NCBI GenBank assembly: GCA_008729055.1
Contig: SDUX01000007.1
Location: forward strand, 124,001-188,000
Direction of reading: 5' to 3'
Origin: Pyropia haitanensis
Lineage: Eukaryota > Rhodophyta > Bangiophyceae > Bangiales > Bangiaceae
Length of the DNA: 64,000 nt
The notes under the pieces are model-generated. The model did not search any database. It was not told the DNA's origin and saw only the letters and a program-made list of their open reading frames with translations. The number at the start of each line of letters is the position of its first letter. Position 1 is the first letter of the stretch. Position numbers and translations under genes: made by a program. Shown here in pieces: positions 11,090 to 21,667 of the stretch.

Positions 11090-14000
11090 ATTGAAGGGGA
11101 AGCTGCGGCGAGTTCCCGTTTTTGGTATAGAGCAGCCGTGCCGGCGATCGGCGGGAGCCGGGCCAGCGGCGGCGGCGGGTCGGATCCGTGCCGGCGGTCG
11201 ATCGGAGGCGTGCCGGCGATGCTCATCGCCCAATAGATTTCATGAAATGAAGGCATCTGAAGCCTTCGACGATCGCCCTAACCCGATTGCAGGCGCGAGA
11301 GTTTTCGAGAAAGTGCTCTCGTCTACGCGGGCGCAAATTCGCCACCATCCGAGTGCGCGATCTCGAAACGGTCGGCGATTCTGATAGCGAGTCCTCTTCG
11401 CTTCACGACTTGGTTGCAACTTCGCGCCGCGAGAGCATCGCGCGTCTCAAAGAGAAACGGCCTCGAGTACTCAGGCGCGGGGTTCTTGGACGTACAACTC
11501 CATGTTTATGGTAGTGACACTGGCGCTCTCTTCCTCGGTCGCGCCCCCCCACGCGACCCCTCCCTCTGTGGACGCCCCCAGAGCACGCCCTCGGACGCAA
11601 CCCACCACGACGCCGGCACCCTCACCGCCTGCCACGTCGAGCGGCTAGGCTGCTCGACAGAACAGCTCTTGTACCTGTACCAGTCGCTGGTGCCACGCCT
11701 CCCCCAAAGCAAGACATCACGTAGTCACCCATACATCTACATCCTTCCCTGGTGCACGCCTCCCATCAGCGGAGTGTCTCAGAGCACAAACAGCGGCTGG
11801 CCCATAAAACGAAGAACAAGCAGTACGAGACGAAAGGAGGCTAGTGCATGACGGTCAGAAAATGCTTGCAAACGGGCGCGGTATCCCTCGTCAGGCCTCC
11901 TCGCAGGAAACAAAAGCCGTCGTATCGCGTCGGCAACACCACCGCACCCTGAGCGGCCAAAACGTCGAGCCACCCCAGCAACAAAATCACAACCCACCAC
12001 CCTGAAAAGGATCGAACTCAGAGACAGTGCACTCACCTTCTCATGCGCAGGTACCACTGTCTCTAGAAGCCGCAGACATGCAAGCACAACCTTTATAGTG
12101 GTGACATACCAAGCACACAGGAGTGGCAACAGGTCTGGACAACAGCGGCACCGCTCCAGTGTTCTCCCCGGTTGCTGACCATTCTCTCTGCGCCTACGCT
12201 CTCTCCTCGAAGACCACACATAACAACCGCCGAAGCACTGTACCCGCACACTAAGGAACACGTGGTCCAGCACAACGGATGGTGGAGGGGACAGCAGATG
12301 AGCCATGCAGCAGAGCAGGGGCGCGTCGTCGCGCGCTGCGTTGCCCTTAGCCAGTCTGGTTCAAATGTCGACCAATCTGACAACCAGCTCCGCGCCCAGA
12401 CGTCGCCCGGAGACCCACCGCGCACCAAGAAAAAGGACATAGCGAGTATGCCCTGCCTACGAAGTTTGGTGCACAGGGAGTAAGAACTCAGTCGTGGAGG
12501 AGGCTATGAAGATTATTGCATTATTTTATCGTGTTTTTCATGTTGTCCACTTTACAGTTGCAGGGATCTGGCAGCGCACCTTCACCGTGCAGAGGTATTA
12601 TTGCGACTAGAGCACGCTACCATCATCTTGGTGTGCCGTCACCCATCACAGACACACTTTCGACTACACGGCCATCTAATGACGTGCGCGCTCGCGGCGC
12701 GGCTCGGTCTCCAGCTCTTCGCGAGCTGCGGCCAGCTTGCCACGCATCACCGAGGACAGCCGAGTGCCCCACTTGCGGCGGGTCGGGCCATCCTCATTGG
12801 GCGTCGTGGTCGTCTCTTTCGCGGAAGACATGCTTCTTGCGCGACGGAAAAAAAAAGGGTGGTAAGGTGACGGAGTGTGCAATGGCAGTGGAAGTGTGGC
12901 GGGTAGCACAAGTCAGGTGAGTGTCAATGGTAAATCTTGGAAGGCGCTCGTATGCGGGATCCGGACGACGGATGAGCCGACGGTAAAGTCAAACGCGCTT
13001 TCTTGCAGCCGTCCTTACAGCCCTCCTTTACTGTAATTTGGTCGACATTTCCGGCGGTGGCGGACATTTAACACCGGAGTGCTACCAGGGCACGAGAAGA
13101 GGAGTGGAAGAGAGGGTGTTCCCGGTGGTCGGCAGCGACTCGAAACAACCTATTGGCCGACGGCCGTAGCCGGCAGGCGGTGCCGAGGCGAGGCAGTAGG
13201 CCAACGCGGCGGTCCCGAGGCGCGCAGGAGCAGCAGCTGCACGACGCCACGGCGCTGCGCACGCTGCCTTCGAGACTAGCTGTCAACAAATGCGCAGCAA
13301 ACTGACCATGAATTGACGGAAAGATGGACTACTTTTATGACGTGAAGCAAAAAGTAGCACTGGTACGATTAATTCGATTAGTTCCAAGCGACCCTCAAAC
13401 GTCCTCCGACTACCAGACCGCATCGAGACGCTCTCCCGCTCCTGCTGCCGTCGCGACGGCGTCCCGCGACGGTGTGCCACGGAGAGGGCGGGTCTTCCCG
13501 CGGCGACCGCAGGCCAAGGGGGGCAGAAGGGAAGCGGCGATGTGGCGACGGCGGCGGTGCCGGTCGCAGCGAATGGTGGGCAGCGGCCGCCAAGCGGCCC
13601 TTCTACGGCGTGCAGGTCGGGTGCGCAAGATCAACAAGAAGTGCAGGCGACAGTGAGGGTGCGAAGGACTGCGAGTTAAACAAGGGAACGCGGTGGGGAA
13701 CGCATGAAGAGAGCAGTGAGGAGGTCGACTGACGCCTGGTTAAGGTGACCCCGTAGCGTGCTAAACAGCCTCTTCAATGCCACGCTGTCAGCCAGTTTGT
13801 CGGCTGGCGTCTTACGACTGCTCCCCGCTCACTGCAACGATGGCAGACATACGTGTCGGACACGTGGATCGGGCTTACACGCCACGCGTCTCTTTTGAGC
13901 TGCCACGCAAATTTGTAGGCCTTCTCTCTCGTCTACCGCCCCGCGCCGCTCGTAACACCCACTCTACACATGCTTCTGACCGCCCCTGACGACACCGACA

Positions 14001-14389
14001 CAGAAGCGGCTTCCCGTGACCCATCCATCAATTTTTGGAACCTCCTACACAATAAAAGAGGGCAGCATGCCGGCAGGCGAGACCTCAACCGACACGGAGC
14101 ACCCCCCCTCGACGAGGTATTCACGCGTTTCCGCTTTGAAGTGCTCTAGCAATGGCTAGCAAGGTGCTCTGACGTTGCTACCTAGCACATATGGATGCCA
14201 TGCTCACTGAGATTACGGGAACTCATTTAGTTACACACTTTTTCTCATCAGTTGGCGCGCTTTTGCTCGTTGATTGTGTTTCTATGTGTTTGTGACCCCT
14301 ATACAGGTATACGGAATCAAAAACCCTGAAGAGGATTTTTATTGGTGACGCGCCAGCTTATGAATGCGTTGGGTGTCACCTCTCTTTTC
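11090..14389. other. gene-poor interval
   Basis: No gene could be recognised over 3.3 kb of moderate GC. Open frames exist, for example minus strand 11779-12306 with a hydrophobic C-terminus and the + segment 11287-11510 mentioned with the SANT-like exon, but none has a domain, a convincing start or homology to another part of the window. Three spaced copies of the short motif GTGCCGGCG lie at about 11140-11220. A candidate micro-gene on the minus strand is listed separately. Confidence 0.4.
12676..12831 (-). CDS. possible 51-residue basic protein
   Basis: ATG-initiated minus-strand frame: a hydrophilic N-terminus (MSSAKETTTTPNEDG) followed by an amphipathic basic helix (RKWGTRLSSVMRGKLAAARE) and a charged tail. 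It has the composition of a small soluble or membrane-peripheral protein, but no family was recognised and length alone gives little support. It may be a chance frame. Confidence 0.2.
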   Translation of the reverse strand: MSSAKETTTTPNEDGPTRRKWGTRLSSVMRGKLAAAREELETEPRRERARH

Positions 14390-15644
14390 AGCAACCCTGC
14401 GCTCACACCGAGTGCTGGCTTCGTGCTGTCCGCGCGAGTGTCATCCCTGATGTCGAGTCTGTCGGCCTCTCGGCCTCGGCGCGAGTACAGCGGTCCGCTG
14501 CGTCTCGCGGGAAGGATACCAATGGCGTCTCGTTGGGGACCAGCCTGCTGTGCTACAAGACTATTCCGAGGGTGGTCAAACGCCATGGGCCACCATGCCT
14601 GTCTCTCTTGCACCTTCCAGGCGCGGCTACTGTTGTGGCCAAGTCCCGCCCCGGCCCGGCTTGCCTTCCCTTCCTGTGGCCGCAAGACTAGGCGCGGGAC
14701 GAGGCGCAGCTCGCCACTCCGGAGCATGAGACTGTGTGCAGTATGCGCAATTCCAAGGCCGAGGCACGCAGTCGTGGGCACTGCCGACCACTGTACTGCA
14801 AGTGGCACGTCAGCACGCTCTCACCGCCTCAGTGGTATGTGTGGCGCCTAGCGCTGCGGTGGGTTCCGGCTTAACGTACTCAATGGCAGTTGGCCCTCCC
14901 ATCTCGATTGCGCCAGACTGTGCGACCGTGATGGCTGTGGTGGACGCGCACCTGAAGCGGACGCGCCCTGAGCAGATTTCCCTGACTTCTGAAAATGAGA
15001 CGACCCCCACGTAACGCCAGGTCGGTCAAGCAAGGAAGGTTGTGGTTGGCCCGCGCCAAGAGTGGAGGCGGAAGGCGGAAACGGTTTCTCTGTTGTCCTG
15101 CCGCCTGGGTGCCAAGGCAGCCGACATCAGCCTCGCCATCGCCGTGGTGCATCGCATGGCTCGAGCAAACGGTTGCGCATCCGTTGCCCCCTTCCATTCG
15201 CTAACATTCATGCAGCAGACGCAGTTTAAAGTGGCTAAGCGTATCCGCGGTGTGCTTTGGAATAATTTTCGGTGCTTCCTGGGTAGGAGCGCCAACGGCT
15301 TGGCCAGCCGTGAGGCCATGCGAAGCGACCTGTCGGCCGCTGTGGCCGAGAGAGCAGCGGCTGTGACTACGGACAAGTTGGGCGCGTATCTGATGAGCCC
15401 ACGTTCTACATTGCAAACCCTGCTGGATGACCTCGTGGCGGCTAGCAATTTTTTCGAGTGCCCTTTGGGGTCTCGACCCGTCGGCAGCCGACTCACCGCT
15501 GACGCGGCTGACACGGAGGATGCGTCCGGGACAGGGCTGCAGGCGGGAAATCTTCCACCCAATGGCCAACGAGGACGCACGGCGGCGGCAGACGGCTCTC
15601 CGGCTCCGCCACGCATGCAAGTTTGTTTTAGCATGGACAAAGGT
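14390..15644 (+). pseudogene. decayed paralogue of the 7264-9969 transposase, truncated
   Basis: Segments in several frames align with the intact transposase in the same order: TPSAGFVLSARVSS (versus TPLAFVCSARASPF), a CxxC stretch, VVDAHLKRTRP, VVGPRQEWRRK (versus EVGPRQKRRR), QQTQFKVAKRIRGVLW, GLASREAMRSDLSAAVAER, GAYLMSPRSTLQTLLDDLV and MQVCFSMDKG (versus VQLCFGHDKG). The longest intact frame is 15042-15689. An in-frame stop near 15012 and frame changes show decay. Similarity stops abruptly after CFSMDKG, where piggyBac-type sequence begins, so the catalytic half is missing. Confidence 0.65.
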
Positions 15645-15646
15645 AA

Positions 15647-16861
15647 AAAAGGAAAGCACGGTCAAGATCTGGATTGGAATCTCGAGTAAGTCCCAGCGAT
15701 TTGCTGTGCGTCGACGAGTCCATTTCCAAATGGTACGGACTTGGTGGGGACTGGATTGACCGCGGACTGCCGATGTACGTCGCCATTACCCGGAAACCCG
15801 AGAATGGCTGCGAACTTCAAAATGCGGCATGCGGTCGAAGCGGCATAATGATGCGACTTCACGTCGTGTCCTCGGCGAAGCACCAACGAGCTCACGCCAG
15901 TGAGGAGGACACTGGCGTCGGGCATGGGACGGCCATTCTCAAGCGCCTTGTAAGGCCTTGGGCAGCATCCAGGCGCATTGTGTGCGCCGACTCATACTTT
16001 GCGAGTGTGGAGGCCGCGGTGGAGCTCCGACGGATGGGTCTGGGGTTCGTAGGCGTCGTGAAGACGGCGACTCGTGGGTTCCCTATGAACACGCTGTCGC
16101 GTTTGGAGATGGCCGCTCGTGGCGACCATCGAACATACGTCCACATGGGGGAAGACGGCGCAGTGGACATGATGGCCATCGTTTGGGTGGATCGCGAGCG
16201 ACGCTTCTTCGTGTCTACTACCTCATCAAGCGCTCCAGGCACCCCCAGCGAGCGGGAGCGGATCCGGCAGGTTGGGCAGCGGTCTGAGCGCGTCGTGCTG
16301 ACTGTGCCCCAGCCAAAGGCGGTGGAGTTGTACTACAGTTGCTGCGCGCACATTGATCGACACAATCGGTACAGACAAGATGACCTACGCCTAGAGCAGA
16401 AGCTAGGCACGCATGACTGGTCCCTGCGCGTCAACCTGTCTGTGCTGGGAATGTGTATCGTCGACTCGTGGCTACTGTAAGTCGGCGCACGCGGTCCCAG
16501 GGCTACTTTGACCCAGAAGCAGTACTACGAGGACCTGGCCGCCGGTTTGATTGACAACAACTTCGACGTCGTTGGTGTTCGGTCACGCGGTCCCAGCAGC
16601 GCGGATGCTGAGGAGGATAAGCCGCCAGCTTTTGGCGTGTGCTATCATCTGACCCCTACGAACAAGCGACGCTTGGGGGCGGGTAAGCAGGCCCAACAAT
16701 GCGCGCAGCGTGCTTGCAGCATTTGCAAGCGCAAAGGTACCTCTTACGTGTGTTCTGGATGCCGTCAGATTCCAGCTGGAGAGGTTTTTTTTTGCGGCCC
16801 CAAGACCGGGCGCACTTGCTTCCAAGAGCATTTAAATAGTACTTACGATGTGGACTTGTAG
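15647..16861 (+). pseudogene. piggyBac-type transposase (DDE_Tnp_1_7), N-terminus missing, one in-frame stop
   Basis: One frame runs from 15647 to the TAG at 16859-16861, interrupted once by TAA at 16478-16480. The three catalytic aspartates expected of piggyBac are visible: LLCVDESISKWYG, RIVCADSYFASVEAA and CCAHIDRHNRYRQDD, the last followed by the usual DWSLRVNLSVLGMCIVDSW. After the stop the same frame continues with TQKQYYEDLAAGLIDN and a C-terminal cysteine-rich finger (CSICKRKGTSYVCSGC ... CFQEH) as in piggyBac. The ~200-residue N-terminal part is absent; upstream is the relic of another transposase. No ATG starts the frame. Probably a dead copy, although the DDD triad is intact. Confidence 0.8.
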
Positions 16862-19060
16862 GTCAAGTGGGCCGATCAATGCGTTGTTCCATTGTGCACA
16901 CTTCAATGCTGGAATTGTTTAGCACTTGAGCTTTATAGTTTGAGCTGCCTTGGTACTTGTTGTGGGCCTGGGCACACTCTCCGGCTTGCCGTCTCTTCCG
17001 GAGACGCGCACTTCCTTCACCAACAGCTGCAGAGAGCCTTCTGGTAGCCGGCGGGTTGGTGGCTGAAGGCACCCAGCCAACCTTGGCGCGGGTGGTGACC
17101 ACCCCGGCTCCGCGCCGGGGCCGTATTCGCTTGAACACGGCAATGGCAGCGACGGTGAGGACGCCTCGTGTCACCCCCGCCTCCACCCCACCTGTACTTC
17201 TTCCATTGTCTCGTCTAAAGGGAGTCTGCTCTGCGCGAATAGCGCCAGCGGCACCCGTCTCACCTGCCCCCCCCCCGACCTCCTGTTGTTCCCCCGAGAC
17301 CAACGGACGGACGGGCGATTCTGACGGAAGAAGAGGTGGAGCTTGGGGGCTTGTGCGCGTGTGCGTACGTCCGGCAGTAGGCCTGGAGGGACGCGGGGAG
17401 TGCTGGGTTGTGGTGACGCGCGCCTTTTTCCGGAGTAGGCGTGCATTTGGCGCGCCACGCCGCCGCTCGGCGGGCGGTGGGTGGGCACGGAACGAGACCG
17501 CTCTGCATAGATTGTAGGCTATCGAGAGTCCGCCCGAAGTCGAGACGGCCGTGGCGTCGTCGTAGGACAAAAAAAAGTCCCGAACAGGTGTCAGGGCGTG
17601 GGGGTGGAGCGGTTGGTTGTGCTCTCACTGGGATCCGTGACGCTGTGAGGGCCTCTTTGTAGGCCCCCATCCACGAGACCAGAACACCCCCAGCAGAAAA
17701 AAAACTCCCCAAGGACCTTCCGAGAGGTGCAAGGAAACTGGACCGTCAGCGAGTGCTTGGTGAAAGTGCCGCATACGCTTGCAAGAGGACAGAAAGACAA
17801 AAAACGCTTCATCCGTAGGCACCGAGACAACGATTTATCTATGCAGGCGCGCTGGAATGGGCGATTTCGAGGTCGCGGATCTCGGGCATCATTTGATGCC
17901 CGGCCGGGCATCATTTGATGCCCAGGCCCGGTAGAATAGACACTAGTGGGGACCCTCCTGGCGCGGCTGCTGTGGTTGGGGCTGGGCGAGTCGTACGGCT
18001 CCGGGGTGGTGGCCGGGCGCGTGCCGGGCGGAGTGCAGCCCGTGGATATCCTCATTGTGCAGGCTTCTGCGAATGGAATGCTTGGGCTGGTGTGTTCGCG
18101 GGGGGTGAGCCTCTGGCTGTCGACGCGGGTGGAGAAATGGTCCCGTGGCGTTGGCGCCAAGTGAGGGAGGCGCGGGTCGGTTGGCGACACTGGGGACGCG
18201 GGTGGCACCTTGAGATTGTTTACGTTTCGGGTGGCGGGTCTGTAAGTGTTGAACCGCTTGGTCCTTTCTGTTGCGTGGGGGGCTGTTGTTTTTTTCCGGA
18301 CTGGCGTTGTTGCCGGGTTTCGTGCGCGTCTACGCGAGAGTGTCTTACTATTTTTTTCTGTGGGTTTCAAGTATCTATTTTCATTTTCGTAAAAATGTGA
18401 AGCTTGCAGAAGTTGTGCTGACAGTGCAGATGTCGTGGCCCATGTCAATTGTTATTGCAGTTGATGTGAGCACCACATCGAATTCGGTGCCTGTGTAGTT
18501 GTCGGCGCGGCGGGCCCAGAAATACAGTACAGCACCGTGTGGAGAGGGCGGAGCAGCGCCCCCGCCCCACGCCCCCTCTGCCGGGGGGGTCGCTCACGCC
18601 CCCGCCAATGCCGCGCTTTGAAAGGGCCTCGGTGGCTGCCGTGTCACGCCACTCACCGCTGCGCGGCCGTTGGGGCTGACGGCGGCAGCGGCAGCGGCGG
18701 CGGCGGCGGGGCGGTCAGTCCCACCGTCTGCCTATCGGCTTGGTAGAGGTGGACGAGTCATCCTCGGTTGTACTCCGGCTGTTCTTCTGTCGTCCCAAGG
18801 CGTGGCGCCGCCGGTTGGCGGCCCGCTGCGGCCTGTGTCAGCTGGCCCACTGCTCCGTTCCTGTGCGTCCCATCGGGTGCCACCGTCACTGCCCGTGAGC
18901 GGCGGGTGGACCCGCCGCGCCAGTGATCACCGCGCTGCTGCCGGCATTTGCCCCGTCGCTGATCACCGCGCGCGTGTGTCGCCTGTGCTCGCCGCGACCC
19001 CCCTCGCCCATTCCCCTCCCCCCCCCCCTTCCCGACCCGTCCCTCCGGCGGGCGGCCACC
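16862..19060. other. gene-poor interval and 5' flank of the PDI gene
   Basis: Open frames of 100-285 codons occur on both strands but are Pro/Arg/Ser-rich, mostly lack ATG starts and have no recognisable motif. The last ~500 bases, with C-rich tracts at 19000-19040, are presumed promoter and 5' UTR of the PDI/ERV gene. A duplicated hairpin at 17884-17923 is listed separately. Confidence 0.4.
17884..17923. repeat. two tandem copies of an 18-nt hairpin
   Basis: GGGCATCATTTGATGCCC occurs at 17884-17901 and again at 17906-17923, separated by GGCC. Each copy is an 8-bp perfect stem (GGGCATCA/TGATGCCC) with a 2-nt centre. No gene is adjacent on either side. Confidence 0.75.
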
Positions 19061-20428
19061 ATGAAGCTCTCCTCGGTGGACATGTTCCGCCAAATCCCCA
19101 AGGACCTGACCCAGAGCAGCACCCAAGGGGTGGTCCTCTCCGTGCTGGCCTACCTGCTGCTCACGACGCTGCTGATGCTGGAGACGTCCTCCTTCCTCCG
19201 TGGCACCGTCGAGTCCTCGGTGATGATGGACCTGAGCCCCGACGTGCCCATCCCCCTCAGCCTCCACATGACCTTCCCGTCGCTGCCGTGTGAGCTGCTC
19301 ACCGTGGGCCTGTGGGACCAGTCGTCGGGCCAAAAGCTGCCCCTGGTGGGGGACGTGCACAAGACGATGGTCGCGGGCCCCCGCGGGGAAAAGGTGCTCG
19401 GCACCTGGGACGACAGCGACCCGCACTTTGCCAACAACCGGGCGGCGGTGGAGGGGGAGGGCGCGGTGCGGCCCCACCCGGGGCTGGACGAGGCGGAGCA
19501 CCTGTCGTCCAAGTCCTTCGAGAGCACCCTCGAGGGGAACGACTGGTCCTTTATTAATTTTCACACCCCGTGGTGCTCCTGGTGCCGCAAGCTGTCCCCC
19601 ACGTGGGAGGCGTTTGCGCTGACGGTGCACGAGAAGGACATCCGCGTCAAGGTGTACAAGGTGGACTGCGAGCGGGAGATCACCCTCTGCCGCGCGCAGG
19701 CCATCGGGGGCTACCCAACGCTGCGCATTTACAAAAAGGCGGTCCCGATGCTGCCCGAGTTTCGTGGCAAGCGCACCGTCGGGGACCTCCTCCAGTGGAT
19801 GGAGACGGTGACCAACGAGCACGCGCACCGGAGCGCGGCGGAGCTGCGTGCGCTGCAAAAGCACGAAGGGTGCATCCTGGTGGCGTCCCTCAAGGTCAGC
19901 CGTGCGCCGGGCAACCTGGTCGTCACCGCCGAGTCGCCTGCACACGACGTGGACGCGGCGGCGACGAATGTGAGCCACTTCGTGCACCACCTGTCGTTTG
20001 GGCCGCCGCTGCTGCCGTCTGTGCGGCAGCGCCTGCCGTCGACGATGCTGCGGCACCTGTCGCCCCTGAATGACCGGTGGTTTGTGAGCTCCTCGGCGTA
20101 CCAGAGCCACGACCACTACGCCAAGGTGGTGAGCACCCACTACCGGATGGGCTCCTCATCCCTTTGGGGGGCGGGCGACGTGACGGGTTACCAAATGACG
20201 ACGACGAATATGCGGTACGGGAGCACCCCCAAGGTGCCCGAGGTGCGGTTGGCGTATGACATGTCCCCAACGGCGGTCCTGGTCACCCACGGGGGGCGCC
20301 GCTGGTACGAGTTCTTGACGTCCGTGGTTGCCATTGTAGGAGGTGCGTACACGGTGTTGGGGCTGGTGGACTCGGCCATCTTTTCCGTCCGCAAGACCGT
20401 CAAGGAGAGACAAGGGAAGCTGTCGTAG
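19061..20428 (+). CDS. PDI/ERV fusion: ER-Golgi protein disulfide isomerase (PDIL5-3/5-4 type)
   Basis: 455 residues. The start was chosen for its perfect Kozak context (gccaccATG) and fit to the family. Order: short cytosolic N-terminus SVDMFRQIPKDL; transmembrane helix about residues 22-42; ERGIC N-terminal domain (VMMDLSPDVPIPLSLHMTFP); a thioredoxin domain with active site PWCSWCRKL (Cys 172 and 175) and cis-Pro loop GGYPTLRIY; a COPII-coat Erv C-terminal domain (HEGCILVASLKVSRAPGNLV, NVSHFVHHLSFG); and a second transmembrane helix (about 422-441, VVAIVGGAYTVLGLVDSAIF) with a short basic tail. This architecture is known from plant and algal PDI-like proteins and predicts a thiol oxidoreductase anchored at both ends and cycling between ER and Golgi. 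Intronless and apparently intact. Confidence 0.95.
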   Translation: MKLSSVDMFRQIPKDLTQSSTQGVVLSVLAYLLLTTLLMLETSSFLRGTVESSVMMDLSPDVPIPLSLHMTFPSLPCELLTVGLWDQSSGQKLPLVGDVHKTMVAGPRGEKVLGTWDDSDPHFANNRAAVEGEGAVRPHPGLDEAEHLSSKSFESTLEGNDWSFINFHTPWCSWCRKLSPTWEAFALTVHEKDIRVKVYKVDCEREITLCRAQAIGGYPTLRIYKKAVPMLPEFRGKRTVGDLLQWMETVTNEHAHRSAAELRALQKHEGCILVASLKVSRAPGNLVVTAESPAHDVDAAATNVSHFVHHLSFGPPLLPSVRQRLPSTMLRHLSPLNDRWFVSSSAYQSHDHYAKVVSTHYRMGSSSLWGAGDVTGYQMTTTNMRYGSTPKVPEVRLAYDMSPTAVLVTHGGRRWYEFLTSVVAIVGGAYTVLGLVDSAIFSVRKTVKERQGKLS

Positions 20429-20781
20429 GTGTGCTGCTTATCATCTGGTTTTTTTTCCGCTTATTGTCTCACCCCTGCGGCAGTGCCTCGGCACCGGTCC
20501 GCAACGTCTGCCTGTGTTGTACGAAACGAGCAGTGTGGCGTGCCCGCGGCACGTGTCGCAATGTCCCACAGCAAGCGGGGCCGGGCGCACCTGCCCCGAG
20601 ACGGCCATTGCGAGCGCTGCGGCGCTGCCCTGCCCAGTACGTTGTTTCCCCCTCCCAGACACTCAGCGCTCCCACGCCTCCCGGCCGGCCACACCTTGGT
20701 GCCACAACCACACCCGCCGCCTGCGCGGCCTGGTGAACACGCCTCGCACCAACGGCCAGCCGCTCCCCCCCCCCCCCTTCC
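20429..20781. other. convergent intergenic region
   Basis: Lies between the 3' ends of the PDI gene (+) and the small minus-strand gene. A + frame from about 20561 contains HCERCGAALP, but it is short and Pro-rich and is more likely non-coding. Confidence 0.4.
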
Positions 20782-21387
20782 CTAGTTTTGGGACGCCTTC
20801 ACGGCCGCCTTGAACTGCTTGACGTTATCCACCAGGCGGGTGAGGAGCGCCTGCGACGCGACTACCACCCCCCCACTCTCCACCTTGACGTACACGGTGG
20901 CCTTGAAGGCGCTCTGGTGCAGGTTTGGGTTGCACTCCATCGCCACCCGCAGCCCCCCCTCCTCGTGCGTAAACTCCATGACGGGCTGCTTGTCGCGCTT
21001 CCCCTCTGCCGCCGCCGCGGCAACGGCCTTGAAGGAGGCGAGGAGAGTGTTGAGGGCAGACCCCAGGGGGGCCACCGCCGACGGCGGCAGCGCCACCGTA
21101 ATGGTCGTGTTGTCCCCGGTATTGAGCGTCAGCCGTGGGGGGGCGGCGGTCTGCGGCGCCGCCGACGCCGTGGTGGTGGTGGTGGCCCCCGTCGTCGACG
21201 TCGTCGTCGTCGTTGGCCCGGGCACCCGCGTGCACCGCCGGTGGGCCGGGGCGGGGGAGACGGCGGGCGTGACGGCCCGTCCGGGTGCGGGCCGACGGCC
21301 GGCGGCGGGGGCGGACAGCCAGCCGCGGCGGGCGCTCACCGTGGGGGCCACGGCAAAGCCCAGAGCCGCACCGCGGGTGGACACCAT
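20782..21387 (-). CDS. uncharacterised protein with organelle-targeting-like N-terminus
   Basis: 201 residues, ATG at 21387. The first ~55 residues hold no Asp or Glu and are rich in Ala, Arg, Pro and Ser (MVSTRGAALGFAVAP...), as in plastid or mitochondrial transit peptides. A Thr-rich stretch (about 59-76) links to a folded-looking C-terminal domain (about 85-201) with alternating hydrophobic strands (RLTLNTGDNTTITVALP; FKATVYVKVESGGVVV) and a C-terminal helix (ALLTRLVDNVKQFKAAVKA). The domain family was not recognised. Codon use (high GC3) and a clean frame support a real gene. It converges on the PDI gene. Confidence 0.65.
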   Translation of the reverse strand: MVSTRGAALGFAVAPTVSARRGWLSAPAAGRRPAPGRAVTPAVSPAPAHRRCTRVPGPTTTTTSTTGATTTTTASAAPQTAAPPRLTLNTGDNTTITVALPPSAVAPLGSALNTLLASFKAVAAAAAEGKRDKQPVMEFTHEEGGLRVAMECNPNLHQSAFKATVYVKVESGGVVVASQALLTRLVDNVKQFKAAVKASQN

Positions 21388-21667
21388 GACGGGGGGATGG
21401 GAGTGGGAGGCAGCGGATGCGCCTCACAGCGGCGGGGGCGCACCGGTCAGTGCCCGGCCACGGATGTGGAAGACGCGAGGCCGGCCGGGGGGGCGGGAGG
21501 AGCGAGCGCGCGACGGGCAGGGCGGGCAGGGCGGGCAGGGCGGGGGGGCGCGGGCGAGGGGGATGAGCTCCCCCAGACATTTCGACCCCCGAGGTGATTG
21601 CAGCGGAGCCTTTTCAAAAATGGCACCAAAATGATTTCAACCTCAAAAAACGGAAGTAGCCACTGAA

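Noticed and set aside
16477..16500. 24-nt intron (gtaagt...cag) inside the piggyBac gene
   Set aside because: The length is a multiple of three and the retained frame (VGARGPRATLTQ) reads like normal family sequence, so a single nonsense codon TAA is a simpler explanation.
16957..17570. Overlapping + and - open frames of 186 and 235 codons
   Set aside because: Pro/Arg/Ser-rich, without ATG starts in good context or recognisable motifs on either strand.
20561..20785. Small + frame with HCERCGAALP
   Set aside because: A single CxxC in a short Pro-rich frame between convergent genes is not enough support.
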